Program-made: the position numbers and the translations under genes
In this document: positions 38,701 to 48,026 of the stretch, piece after piece
How the letters are laid out: every line of letters begins with the position of its first letter
Numbering within the stretch: position 1 is the stretch's first letter
Assembly (NCBI GenBank): GCA_029547805.1
Contig: JAKPOP010000027.1
Span: 101,739-165,738, forward strand
DNA length: 64,000 nt
Direction of reading: 5' to 3'
Source: Deltaproteobacteria bacterium
GTDB taxonomy: Bacteria; Myxococcota_A; UBA9042; DTJE01
Notes under the pieces: generated by a model
What the model saw: the letters and a program-made list of their open reading frames with translations, nothing else
What the model was told of the DNA's origin: nothing
The model's database searches: none

Positions 38701-41700
38701 CAGTGCCAGTACCTGGCCACGATCTGCGATGACGGCAACCTCTGCACCCGGGACACCTGCGACCGGAACACGGGGCGATGCCTGTTCACGCCGGCCGATT
38801 GCGACGATGGCGACCCCTGCACGATCGACTTCTGCAACAGCACGACCGGCGCCTGCCAGCACGAGCTGATCCTCTGCAACGACAACGACCCCTGCACGAA
38901 GGACCAGTGCGACCGGACCACGGGCCAGTGCACCTACACGCTGACCCCCTACGACGACAACAATCGTTGCACGGAGGACTACTGCGACCGGTCCACGGGG
39001 CAATGGGTCAGCGTGCCCATCGACTGCGACGACGGCAATCCGTGCACCCAGGACCTGTGCGACCCGAGGACCGGGCTCTGCTCCTACCAGGTGAAGGCAT
39101 GCGACGACGGCAACGCCTGCACCGAGGACGCCTGCTCGCCGCTGACCGGCGCATGCGTCTTCCTGGAGAAGGTCTGCGGCGAGGCGCCTCCCTGCACGAC
39201 GCTGGCCTGCGACTCCCGGACCGGGCTCTGCGTCGCCTCCCCGCGGAATTGCGATGACGGCAACGCCTGTACGGACGACTTCTGCGACCCGAACACGAAC
39301 CAGTGCGCCCACCGGGTGATCGACTGTGCCGACGACAACCTCTGCACGGAAGACACCTGCGACCCGGCCCGGGGCTGCCGCCATGCGGACCGGAGCCTGC
39401 TGTGCAACGACGCGGACCCCTGCACGACGGACACCTGCGACCCGATGGTCGGGTGCCGCCATGCCCGGATCACGGCGCCGCCCCAGTGCCCCGCCTGCAC
39501 GCGGGACATGGAGTGCTTCGATGGCAACCTCTGCGTCCAGGCCCGGTGCCAGGAGGGCGCCTGCGTCTATGAGCCGACCACCGCCTGCGAGGACCTGGAC
39601 CTCTGCACGACCAACCTCTGCGACGGTCGGACCGGGTCGTGCGTGGCGATCCGGAAGGACTGCCAGGACGGCCTGAAGTGCACCCAGGACCTGTGCAATC
39701 CCGTCACCGGGGCCTGCTACTACCAGCCGGTGGTCTGCGACGACCTGAATCCCTGCACGGTGGACCAGTGCGACCTCAACACCGGGGCCTGCGGCTACGT
39801 CGAGGCCACCTGTTCCGACGGCAATCCCTGCACGCTGGACTTCTGCGACCCCGTGCTGGGATGCGTCCACGCTGACGCCTCGGCGGCCTGCGACGATGCG
39901 AATCCCTGCACCGTCGACTCCTGCGACCTGCGGACCGGGGAGTGCCGGCACGAGGCGAAGGCCTGCTCCACGACCGACAAGTGCCGGGAGGCCTACTGCT
40001 CCCCCATCACCGGGGAGTGCGAGACGGCCCCGAAGTCCTGCGACGATCGGAATGCCTGCACGGCCGACTCCTGCGACCCCGCCACCGGGAAGTGCCTCCA
40101 CGTTGCGAAGTCCTGCGACGACGGCAACTGCTGCACCCGGGACCTCTGCGAGGCCTCGACCGGCGTCTGCACCCACACGCCGGAGACCTGCGACGACCAG
40201 AACCCCTGCACGCTGGGGACCTGCAATGCCCAGACCTGTGGCTGCGAGTACCGGGCGGTGAACTGCGACGATGGCAATCCCTGCACGCTGGACCGGTGCT
40301 CGCCGTCCTCGGGCGGGTGCGTCCATGACCCGATGACCTGCAACGATGACAATCCGAACACGCTGGACCTCTGCGTGCCCGAGGTGGGGTGCGTCTATCG
40401 CCCGACGGGGACCTGCACGAAGAACAGCGACTGCAACGACCAGAACGCCTGCACGACGGACACCTGCTCCGGAAGCCGGTGCACCTGGTCCAACAAGGCC
40501 TGCAACGACAACAACCCGTGCACGGTGGACTGGTGCTCGGCGGTGTCCGGGGCCTGCCAGAACACCCCGGTGAGCTGCGACGACGGGGACTTCTGCACCG
40601 TCGACTCCTGCGACCCGGTGACCGGGGCCTGCCGACACGTGCCCCGGTTCTGCGACGACGGGACCAAGTGCACCACCGACGCCTGCGACCCCGCGACCGG
40701 TGCCTGCGTCTTCACGCCGCTGAACTGCAACGACAACGACCCCTGCACCCGGGACGAGTGCTGGACCGCCTCGGGCTGCGTCCACCTCCCGGTGGAGACC
40801 GACGACGGCAATCTCTGCACGACCGATGCCTGCGACCCGGTCTCGGGGCGGGTCACCCACACCCCGAAGAACTGCAACGACGGGGACCCCTGCACGGTGG
40901 ACTTCTGCCAGGCCTTCAACGGGGAGTGCCGCAACGAGCCCAAGGACGTCGATGACGGCAATGCCTGCACGGTGGACCTCTGCGACCCGCAGACGGGCAT
41001 CGTCCGGCACTTCGGCAAGGACTGCAGCGACAACGACCCCTGCACGGTGGACACCTGCGAGCCCGGGAGCGCCCGCTGCATCCACACCCCGAAGCCGCTG
41101 GACGACGGCAACCGCTGCACGATCGACTTCTGCGACCCGATCTCGGGCATCGTGCATCACGACCCGAAGCCCTGCAATGACGGGAACCCCTGCACCCAGG
41201 ACCTGTGCGACGAGCAGACCGGGGACTGCTACTTCCCGGACGTGCTGGTGGACGACTTCAACCCCTGCACGATCGACTCCTGCGACCGGGCCACGGGCCT
41301 GATCCGCCACGACCCCGTGACCTGCCCCGCCGACAACGACCCCTGCACGGACGACATCTGCATTCCGGGCCTCGGCGGCTGTGGCAACGTTCCGAAGGTG
41401 GTGGACGACCGGAACTTCTGCACGCTGGACTGGTGCGACCCGACGACCGGCGTGGTGCACCATGACCCGGTGGACTGCTTCGACGAAAATCCCTGCACGG
41501 CCGACGAGTGCGATCCGGCCCGCGGGTGCGTGCACCCCGAGGTGAATTGCGACGACGGGCTCGGGTGCACCTACGACCTCTGCAACCCCCTGACCGGGGC
41601 CTGCATCCATCGCCAGAATCCCTGCGACGACGGCAACGAGTGCACCAGCACCGAGTGCGTGGAGCCAGAGGGTGTCTGCACCTTCGCCCCGAAGGACTGC

Positions 41701-44700
41701 AACGACAACGATCCCTGCACGATCGTGGACGTCTGCAACACCGGGACCGGGGCCTGCCAGTACATCATCCGCGACTGCACCGACGAGGACGCCTGCACGG
41801 TGGACTTCTGCGACCCGGCGGACGGCACCTGCCGGCACACGCCACGGGTGTGTCCCGGAGACCCCGACGACAAGTGCCTGGTCGGCTGGTGCAACCCTCC
41901 CGACGGGGAGTGCCGGATCGTCGCCAAGACCGACGTGGGCCGGGAGTGCGATGACCGGAACCCCTGCACGGTGGACTCCTGCGACCCGGCCACCGGGGCC
42001 TGCACCCACACCCCGACCGGGAACTGCACGCCCTGTGCCTCCGAGGAGGACCCGGCCTGCGACGACGGGAACGCCTGCACGCTGGATCGCTGCGACATGG
42101 TGCTGGGGATCTGCTACTCGGTGCCGGTGATCTGTGACGACGGCAACCTCTGCACGACCGAGTCCTGCGACCCGGCGGTCGGGTGCGTCTACGTGGAGAA
42201 GGACTGCTCCGACGGCAATCTCTGCACGGTGGACCTCTGTGACATCTACTCGGGCAACTGCTACTACCCGCCGGTGAACTGCGATGACGGGTCGGTCTGC
42301 ACGACGGACACCTGCACTCCTGCCACCGGGTGCGAGCACGTGATCCGCTGCCAGGACACGGACCCCTGCACGGAGGACACCTGCGACTTCGCCACCGGGG
42401 AGTGCCTCTACCCGGTCAAGTCCTGCGACGACAACAATGCCTGCACCCGGGACTACTGCGTGGTCGAGGCCGGCGTCCCCGTCTGCCACAACGACGTCAT
42501 CTCCACCTGCGAGGACGGGGACCCCTGCACGATCGACTACTGCAACCCCGGGACGGGACGATGCGAGAACCCGCCGGAGTGCGAGGACCTCGATGCCTGC
42601 ACGATCGACGTCTGCGTCACGTCGGGCGGGGTCTTCGAGCGGTGCGAGTTCCAGGAGAAGAACTGCGACGACGGCAACCTCTGCACGCTGGACCTCTGCG
42701 ACCCGGCCAGCGGGGCCTGCCTGCATGTCCCGATCGACTGCGACGACGCGAACCTCTGCACGCTGGACTCCTGCGACCTGGCCACCGGACAGTGCGTGAA
42801 CCAGCCTCGGACCTGCGACGACGGGGACCTCTGCACCGACGACTACTGCTACCCCCTGGACGGCAGTTGCCGGACTCGGCCGACGGTCTGCGACGACCGG
42901 AATCCCTGTACCGATGACGCGTGCGTGCCGGGCCAGGGCTGCGTCTTCACGCCGGTCGTGCCCTGCACCCCGTGCACCGAGGACGCCGAGTGCGCCGATA
43001 CGGACCCCTGCACCGACGACGTCTGCAACCTGGGCCTCGGCGGACGATGCACGAACGAGCCCAAGAACTGCTCGGACCTGAATCCCTGCACGGCGGACCT
43101 CTGCGACCCGGCGACCGGCCAGTGCCAGAACCCGGCCCTCTGCGTGGACGGCCTGAACTGCACGGTGGATGGCTGCCTCCCTGATGGAAGCGGCATCGTC
43201 TGCGTGTTCACGCCCATCGACTGCAACGACGACAACCTCTGCACGATCGATGCCTGCGTCGAGGCGACGGGCAAGTGCGTCCGGGAGCCGGTGGTCTGCA
43301 ACGACTTCCTGCCGTGCACGCTGGATGCGTGCAGCCCCCTGATCGGGTGCTACACCACCGATGTGACCTGCAACGACGGGGACCCCTGCACCGCCGACTC
43401 CTGCAACCCGGCCAACGGCGACTGCGTCTTCACGCCGTTGACCTGCGACGACAACAATGCCTGCACGGTGGACTCCTGCGATGCGAACGGATGCCAGCAT
43501 CGGCCCGTCACCTGCGATGACGGCGACCTCTGCACGATCGATTCGTGCGAACCGGGCATCGGTTGCGTCTTCACGCCGAAGGTCTGCGATGACGGGGACC
43601 CGTGCAGCAACGACTACTGCAATCCGACCGACGGGGGCTGCTACACCCGGAACAAGTGCGATGACGGCAATGCCTGCACCCAGGACCTCTGCGACTCGAA
43701 CACCGGGGCGTGCCTGCACCTGCCGCCGCCGTCCTGCGACGACCGGATCGCCTGCACGGTGGACTCCTGCAACCCGGTGACCGGGGCCTGCGTGCACGAC
43801 GACTCGGCCTGCATTCGGTGCTCGGCGACGAACCCCTGCCCCTCGGATGACAACGCCTGCACCGAGGACACCTGCAACCTGTCCCTGGGCTACTGCACCT
43901 ACGGCGCGAACCGCTGCGAGGACCCGGCGGACCCGGACAACTTCTGCCGCCAGGGGACCTGCAACCCGGCCACCGGGGAGTGCAGTCCTCCGACAGACGT
44001 GGTCTGCCCCGACGACGGCAATCCCTGCACGATCGAGACCTGCGAGCGGGCGACCGGGTTCTGCCGAAGCACCTACAAGGACTGCGACGACGGGGACCTC
44101 TGCACCCGGGACTCGTGCAGCCTGACCACCGGCCAGTGCGTGCATGAGCCGATCACCTGCGCTCCGAACGAGGACCCCTGCCTGGAGAATCGATGCGACC
44201 CGGCCAACGGCGTCTGCCGTCCCTTCGACCGGAACTGCGACGACGGGGTCCTGTGCACGATCGACTCCTGCGCGCCGGGGGTCGGATGCGTGCACAACGA
44301 CAGCACCTGCACCACCTGCGGTCCGACCCGGCCCTGCCAGGGGGGCAACGGCTGCGTGCTGGTCGAGTGCATCTCGGGCTACTGCGAGGCCCGCCTGAAG
44401 GACTGCGATGACGGCGATGCCTGCACGGTGGACGAGTGCAACGGGGAGACCGGGGAGTGCGTGACCGGGCCGGACCCGGTGGACTGCGACGACGGAGACC
44501 CCTGCACGATCGACACCTGCGACCCCATCGATGGCTGTCAGCACGGCGCGGTGAACTGTGACGACGGCAACCCCTGCACCCAGGACCTCTGCGACAACCA
44601 GGGGCAGTGCCAGCATCCACCGACGGTCTGCGACGATGGCCTCGCCTGCACCACCGACTCCTGCGACCCGGCCCAGGGGTGCGTGTCTGAACCCATCCAG

Positions 44701-45648
44701 TGCCCGGACCCGCCGAACCCGCTCAACCTCTGCCGGTTCTACGTCTGCCGGGAGCCCGCGGGGCAGTGCGCGCTGATCGACAACGACTGCAATGATGGCA
44801 CCGCCTGCACGGACGACTCCTGCGTGCCCTTGACCGGGGAGTGCCGCTACACGCGGAACGCCTCCTGCCAGGCGTGCACCTCCGATGCCCAGTGCAACGA
44901 CGGCAACCTCTGCACCGGGGACTTCTGCGTCACGGTCAGCGGCGTTCAGTTCTGCGCCTTCCTGCCCCGGGACTGCGACGACGGCGTCACGTGCACCACG
45001 GACGCCTGCGACCCCGGCACCGGGCAGTGCATCCATGATCCGAACTGCCCCGACGACGGCAACAAGTGCACGCTGGAGGAGTGCAACCCCATCACCAACG
45101 CCTGCTTCAGCACGCCGAAGGTCTGCGACGACAACGACCCCTGCACGGTGGACTCCTGCGACCAGGCGACGGGCCTGTGCGTGTTCCAGCGCATCCCGGG
45201 CTGCTGCCAGACCGCCGCGGACTGCAACGACGGCTTCGCCTGCACGATCGATGACTGCATTGCCGGGCAGTGCACGAACGACCCGAAGGTCTGCGACGAC
45301 GTGAACCCCTGCACCGAGGACGCCTGCAACCCCGCCAACGGGCAGTGCGTCTTCACGCCGATCCCCTACTGTTGCCGGAGTCCCCAGGACTGCGACGACC
45401 AGGACCTCTGCTCGATCGACGAGTGCAACTCCGAGACGAGGACCTGCGTCTACACGCCGGTTCCCTGCGTGGACTTCAACCCCTGCACGCGGGACTCCTG
45501 CGACAGCGCCACCGGACAGTGCCGCCACGACGAGATTCCGGGCTGCTGCCTCAACGACGCCCAGTGCGACGACGGCAACTACTGCACCCGGGACTTCTGC
45601 AACGACGGGAACTTCTGCTCCCACGACCCGATTCCCGGGTGCACCTGA
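35704..45648 (+). CDS. Giant Cys/Asp-rich repeat lipoprotein (3,314 aa; Dicty_CTDC-like repeats)
   Basis: Signal peptide MEPRCRRYALMALLTLSMAACGGGG with lipobox, Asp/Pro-rich linker, then about 112 hand-counted C-x5-C-T-x-D-x-C-x6/7-C units to the C-terminus. Confidence 0.93.
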   Translation: MEPRCRRYALMALLTLSMAACGGGGSHPPDFGFEDAPDEGADLVTPDLPRDVPEDGTRDLGSDEGKDAPDVRDVPDVAPDPGDTGPDVVTCEVDGDCPDDPVNQCLVGRCEARRCTLAPRDCNDGLDCTYDEACDPDRPGGCNHIFLPNVPCQPCSSDDQCRSASSCDQNTCVECPKPGSTLDQFDCPETGKVCRHLPCANCEDQNPCTIDSCDSQGVVHHDPKPCTDYNPCTADSCNPQTGECVFTPISDCILCQVGDNTCNSPENNPSPKCLIGTCTGIPLENGSVPCGSGCPGGSVCDQASGLCQVNICRYTRNSCQDGDLCTSDRCDDTLGCVHECVCPECTQPGEDAPECNDGNLCTLDACIAVTPGSTCAEGANYCAYRPLSCDDDNPFTWDTCDPVVGCLHNLLPQECQFDEECQQVVGLCGDGICEGGTCRLEPRSCDDGDPCTMDDCASDRGCVYSPIPGGCGESICRSERDCDDGDPCTIDSCAADPLDPGKSYCHHRVDPCNDSNPCTTDYCQAGSGCVHITIPQCIGPVCRTDGDCEDASLCSFGKCNRQTGVCYQVPKNCDDGDQCTLDECNLANGQCRHSLDETKPNCVGCSTDKECEAANTNPCRTASCNRDTGYCRFEEKTCNDGDQCTADSCDQNTGNCRFQRIPGCFHCPNGVLDCPEPADCCRYAICDKSQDPQGVCVYEPLVCNSGNLCQTGQCNPATCKCEFGPRDCDDGNPCTTDECRIAVGCVNTPVICNDNNRCTNDSCDRATGQCVFTPRVCDDGDPCTEDYCSPTSGTCEARPYDCDDGNQCTFDTCIQGVGCSHTLNPFPPCGTGCQKDSDCNDSNACTTDRCDQSQTPSRCLFTVKDCEDADPCTLDYCNPATGQCEHRGQLCDDQDPCTIDWCDQSGNCRHTSAFPSDGNRCTQDSCDENCGGAIFLPYKNPDEPACANFRCTKDADCTIQGNRCATGKCNTATGVCSAQCVACNDNNPCTVDRCNPVTGQCQYLATICDDGNLCTRDTCDRNTGRCLFTPADCDDGDPCTIDFCNSTTGACQHELILCNDNDPCTKDQCDRTTGQCTYTLTPYDDNNRCTEDYCDRSTGQWVSVPIDCDDGNPCTQDLCDPRTGLCSYQVKACDDGNACTEDACSPLTGACVFLEKVCGEAPPCTTLACDSRTGLCVASPRNCDDGNACTDDFCDPNTNQCAHRVIDCADDNLCTEDTCDPARGCRHADRSLLCNDADPCTTDTCDPMVGCRHARITAPPQCPACTRDMECFDGNLCVQARCQEGACVYEPTTACEDLDLCTTNLCDGRTGSCVAIRKDCQDGLKCTQDLCNPVTGACYYQPVVCDDLNPCTVDQCDLNTGACGYVEATCSDGNPCTLDFCDPVLGCVHADASAACDDANPCTVDSCDLRTGECRHEAKACSTTDKCREAYCSPITGECETAPKSCDDRNACTADSCDPATGKCLHVAKSCDDGNCCTRDLCEASTGVCTHTPETCDDQNPCTLGTCNAQTCGCEYRAVNCDDGNPCTLDRCSPSSGGCVHDPMTCNDDNPNTLDLCVPEVGCVYRPTGTCTKNSDCNDQNACTTDTCSGSRCTWSNKACNDNNPCTVDWCSAVSGACQNTPVSCDDGDFCTVDSCDPVTGACRHVPRFCDDGTKCTTDACDPATGACVFTPLNCNDNDPCTRDECWTASGCVHLPVETDDGNLCTTDACDPVSGRVTHTPKNCNDGDPCTVDFCQAFNGECRNEPKDVDDGNACTVDLCDPQTGIVRHFGKDCSDNDPCTVDTCEPGSARCIHTPKPLDDGNRCTIDFCDPISGIVHHDPKPCNDGNPCTQDLCDEQTGDCYFPDVLVDDFNPCTIDSCDRATGLIRHDPVTCPADNDPCTDDICIPGLGGCGNVPKVVDDRNFCTLDWCDPTTGVVHHDPVDCFDENPCTADECDPARGCVHPEVNCDDGLGCTYDLCNPLTGACIHRQNPCDDGNECTSTECVEPEGVCTFAPKDCNDNDPCTIVDVCNTGTGACQYIIRDCTDEDACTVDFCDPADGTCRHTPRVCPGDPDDKCLVGWCNPPDGECRIVAKTDVGRECDDRNPCTVDSCDPATGACTHTPTGNCTPCASEEDPACDDGNACTLDRCDMVLGICYSVPVICDDGNLCTTESCDPAVGCVYVEKDCSDGNLCTVDLCDIYSGNCYYPPVNCDDGSVCTTDTCTPATGCEHVIRCQDTDPCTEDTCDFATGECLYPVKSCDDNNACTRDYCVVEAGVPVCHNDVISTCEDGDPCTIDYCNPGTGRCENPPECEDLDACTIDVCVTSGGVFERCEFQEKNCDDGNLCTLDLCDPASGACLHVPIDCDDANLCTLDSCDLATGQCVNQPRTCDDGDLCTDDYCYPLDGSCRTRPTVCDDRNPCTDDACVPGQGCVFTPVVPCTPCTEDAECADTDPCTDDVCNLGLGGRCTNEPKNCSDLNPCTADLCDPATGQCQNPALCVDGLNCTVDGCLPDGSGIVCVFTPIDCNDDNLCTIDACVEATGKCVREPVVCNDFLPCTLDACSPLIGCYTTDVTCNDGDPCTADSCNPANGDCVFTPLTCDDNNACTVDSCDANGCQHRPVTCDDGDLCTIDSCEPGIGCVFTPKVCDDGDPCSNDYCNPTDGGCYTRNKCDDGNACTQDLCDSNTGACLHLPPPSCDDRIACTVDSCNPVTGACVHDDSACIRCSATNPCPSDDNACTEDTCNLSLGYCTYGANRCEDPADPDNFCRQGTCNPATGECSPPTDVVCPDDGNPCTIETCERATGFCRSTYKDCDDGDLCTRDSCSLTTGQCVHEPITCAPNEDPCLENRCDPANGVCRPFDRNCDDGVLCTIDSCAPGVGCVHNDSTCTTCGPTRPCQGGNGCVLVECISGYCEARLKDCDDGDACTVDECNGETGECVTGPDPVDCDDGDPCTIDTCDPIDGCQHGAVNCDDGNPCTQDLCDNQGQCQHPPTVCDDGLACTTDSCDPAQGCVSEPIQCPDPPNPLNLCRFYVCREPAGQCALIDNDCNDGTACTDDSCVPLTGECRYTRNASCQACTSDAQCNDGNLCTGDFCVTVSGVQFCAFLPRDCDDGVTCTTDACDPGTGQCIHDPNCPDDGNKCTLEECNPITNACFSTPKVCDDNDPCTVDSCDQATGLCVFQRIPGCCQTAADCNDGFACTIDDCIAGQCTNDPKVCDDVNPCTEDACNPANGQCVFTPIPYCCRSPQDCDDQDLCSIDECNSETRTCVYTPVPCVDFNPCTRDSCDSATGQCRHDEIPGCCLNDAQCDDGNYCTRDFCNDGNFCSHDPIPGCT
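36060..45645 (+). repeat. Degenerate coding tandem repeat, about 75-bp basic unit (CDDGNPCTxDxCDPxTGxCxHxPx)
   Basis: Recurring gactgcgacgacggcaacccctgcacg-type blocks throughout. Confidence 0.93.
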
Positions 45649-45739
45649 TCCGGTGGGGGCGAGGCATCCCGTTGCAGGTCGAACCGCCGCCCGGGTCGGG
45701 GCCGGGTCCGTCTGCTCCCCCAGGACCGACGTCTCGCGA

Positions 45740-45768
45740 TTGACGCCCTGGCGGGGCGGGAGTATATA
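45740..45768 (+). promoter_or_regulatory. Sigma70-like promoter TTGACG-N17-TATATA for prs
   Basis: -35 45740-45745, -10 45763-45768, prs ATG 45800. Confidence 0.7.
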
Positions 45769-45799
45769 GGCGCCGCCTGCCCCGCTCCGGGAGGACCCG

Positions 45800-46786
45800 A
45801 TGAATGCCGAGCTGATCCTCTTCTCCGGTTCCTCCCATCCGGAACTGGCCCAGCGGATCGCCGACCAGATGGGGCTTCCCCTGGGAAGGAGCCAGAGCCA
45901 CCGATTCTCCAACGAGAACGTGATGGTGCGCCTGGAGGACAACGTCCGGGAGAAGGACGTCTTCGTGATCCAGACCTCCAGCAGCCCGGTCAATGACCAC
46001 CTGGTGGAGCTCCTGATCTTCATCGATGCGATCAAGTACGCCAGCGCGGCGCGGATCACCGCGGTGCTCCCCTACTACCCCTACTGCCGGTCGGACAAGA
46101 AGGACGAGCCCCGGATCTCGGTGGCGGCCCGGCTGGTGGCGGACCTGCTCCAGACGGCCGGCGCCGACCGGGTCCTGTCGATGAACCTCCACTCGCCCCA
46201 GATCATGGGGTTCTTTCACATCCCGGTGGACCAGTTGCTGGCGGCGCCCATCTTCTTCGACCACTTCGATCGGACCCTGTTCCGGCAGAAGAGCCGGAAG
46301 AGCGAGTGGGTGCTGGTCTTCGGCGACGCGGGGGCGGCCAAGGCCTTCGCCTACTACGCCGACGAACTGGGGCTCCCGGTGGCGATCATGGACAAGGCCC
46401 GGACCGACCACTCGGAGCGCCCGGTGGTGCGCCAGGTCATCGGGGACGTCCGGAACAAGGCCTGCCTGATCGTGGACGACGAGATCACCTCCGGGGGGAC
46501 CCTCGTGGAGGCCGCGATCAAGTTGAAGGAGGTGGGCGCCCGGCGCATCCTGGCCGCCGCAGTGCACCCGGTCCTCTCGGGCAACGCCGTCGAGAAACTG
46601 GTCAAGTCGCCCATCGAGCGAGTGATCGTCGGCAATACCCTGCCGGTGCAGCACAAGATCCAGGCCCACCGGAAGCGCTTCGAGGTGCTGGACCTCTCGC
46701 CGCTGTTCGCGAAGGCCATCCGGTGCATCCATGACGGCACGTCGATGTCGGCCCTCTTCCCGCCGTCGGTGCGGCGCCGGGGTTGA
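45800..46786 (+). CDS. prs: Ribose-phosphate pyrophosphokinase
   Basis: LILFSGSSHPELAQRIA, FSNENVMVRLEDNVREKDVFVIQ, PYYPYCRSDKKDEPRISVAARLVADLLQTAG, LIVDDEITSGGTL. Confidence 0.93.
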   Translation: MNAELILFSGSSHPELAQRIADQMGLPLGRSQSHRFSNENVMVRLEDNVREKDVFVIQTSSSPVNDHLVELLIFIDAIKYASAARITAVLPYYPYCRSDKKDEPRISVAARLVADLLQTAGADRVLSMNLHSPQIMGFFHIPVDQLLAAPIFFDHFDRTLFRQKSRKSEWVLVFGDAGAAKAFAYYADELGLPVAIMDKARTDHSERPVVRQVIGDVRNKACLIVDDEITSGGTLVEAAIKLKEVGARRILAAAVHPVLSGNAVEKLVKSPIERVIVGNTLPVQHKIQAHRKRFEVLDLSPLFAKAIRCIHDGTSMSALFPPSVRRRG

Positions 46787-46814
46787 CGGGCCGCCTTCGG
46801 GAGCGCTTCCGACC

Positions 46815-48026
46815 ATGACCACCAACGTGATCGCCGTGCGGTTCGGGGAGGTGTTCCTCAAGGGAGGCAAGCGGGCCTGGTTCACGAAGCGCCTCCGGGA
46901 GTCCCTGGAACGGCAGGTCCGCCGGGCCGGGGACTGGCGGGTCCGGGAACTGCACGACCAGTTCCTGGTGGTCCACGGCGGGTCCCGGGGCCTCCAGGAC
47001 CTCCGGGACTTCGAGATCACCGACTCGTTGCGACAGGCGCTCCAGAGGACCTTCGGGGTGGCGTCCTGGTACCCGGGCCGCCTGGTCTCCCGGGAGATCG
47101 GGGACCTGGAGCGGGAGGTGGCCTCCCTCGTGGAGACCCACGTGGCCGGGAGGGCCTCCTTCAAGGTCGAGTCGAGCCGGGCCGACAAGGAGTATCCGCT
47201 GGACTCGATGGCCCTGAACCGACGCCTGGGGGCGGTGATCTTCCAGCGGTGCCAGGTGCCGGTGCGGCTTCAGGACCCGGAGGTGGTGGTCCGGGTCCAC
47301 ATCCTGCCCCAGGGGGCCCTGATCTCCGTCGGGTCCGAGAAGGGGCCCGGAGGACTCCCGGTGGGGACCGCCGGCCGGGTGCTGCTGCTCCTCTCGGGAG
47401 GGATCGACTCCCCGGTGGCGGGCTGGCAGATGTTGCGCCGGGGGTGCGACCTCGACGCGGTGCACTTCGAGGCGGCTCCCTGGACCCGCCCCGAGGCCCG
47501 GGACAAGGTCCGGGTGCTGTCGGAGTTCCTGGCGTCCTTCCAGCAGGGGATGCGCCTCTTCGTGGTTCCCTTCGGGGCGGTCCAGGCCCACCTCCGGGAC
47601 CATGCCCCCGGGCCGCTGCTGGTGGTGCTCTACCGGCGCATGATGATGCGGATCGCCAGCCGGCTGGCCCGCCGGACCGGTGCCCTGGCGCTGGCCACCG
47701 GGGAAAACCTGGCCCAGGTGGCCAGCCAGACCCTGCCAAATCTGGCCGTGATCGAAGAGGCCGCCGAACTGCCGGTCCTGCGCCCGTTGCTGGCCTTCGA
47801 CAAGCAGGAGACGATGACCCTGGCCCGGCGCATCGGGACCTACGAGACATCCATTCTGCCTTACGACGACTGCTGCAGCCTCTTCGTGCCTCCGCATCCC
47901 GAGACGGCCGCCGGCGCGGATCGGGTCCGGGCGGTGGAGGCACAGGCGGACCTGGCCCCCTGGGTGGATCAGGCGGTCGGCGCCACCGAGGAGATCTGCC
48001 TGGGGGAGACCGTCACGGCTCGATGA
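46815..48026 (+). CDS. thiI: tRNA 4-thiouridine synthase
   Basis: AVRFGEVFLKGGKRAWF, LLLLSGGIDSPVAGWQMLRRG PP-loop, ALATGENLAQVASQTLPNL, YDDCCSLFVPPHPET. Confidence 0.92.
   Translation: MTTNVIAVRFGEVFLKGGKRAWFTKRLRESLERQVRRAGDWRVRELHDQFLVVHGGSRGLQDLRDFEITDSLRQALQRTFGVASWYPGRLVSREIGDLEREVASLVETHVAGRASFKVESSRADKEYPLDSMALNRRLGAVIFQRCQVPVRLQDPEVVVRVHILPQGALISVGSEKGPGGLPVGTAGRVLLLLSGGIDSPVAGWQMLRRGCDLDAVHFEAAPWTRPEARDKVRVLSEFLASFQQGMRLFVVPFGAVQAHLRDHAPGPLLVVLYRRMMMRIASRLARRTGALALATGENLAQVASQTLPNLAVIEEAAELPVLRPLLAFDKQETMTLARRIGTYETSILPYDDCCSLFVPPHPETAAGADRVRAVEAQADLAPWVDQAVGATEEICLGETVTAR

Noticed and set aside
36060-45645. Repeat array considered as CRISPR or other non-coding DNA repeat
   Set aside because: Repeat is in frame, unit length varies by codons, Cys/Asp positions are conserved at protein level and there are no unique spacers.
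35584-46059. 3,491-aa antisense ORF opposite the giant gene
   Set aside because: Periodic low-complexity shadow (VAGVxRAGVxVVA...) produced by the sense repeat; no signal peptide or family similarity, and the sense frame has SD, promoter and lipobox.
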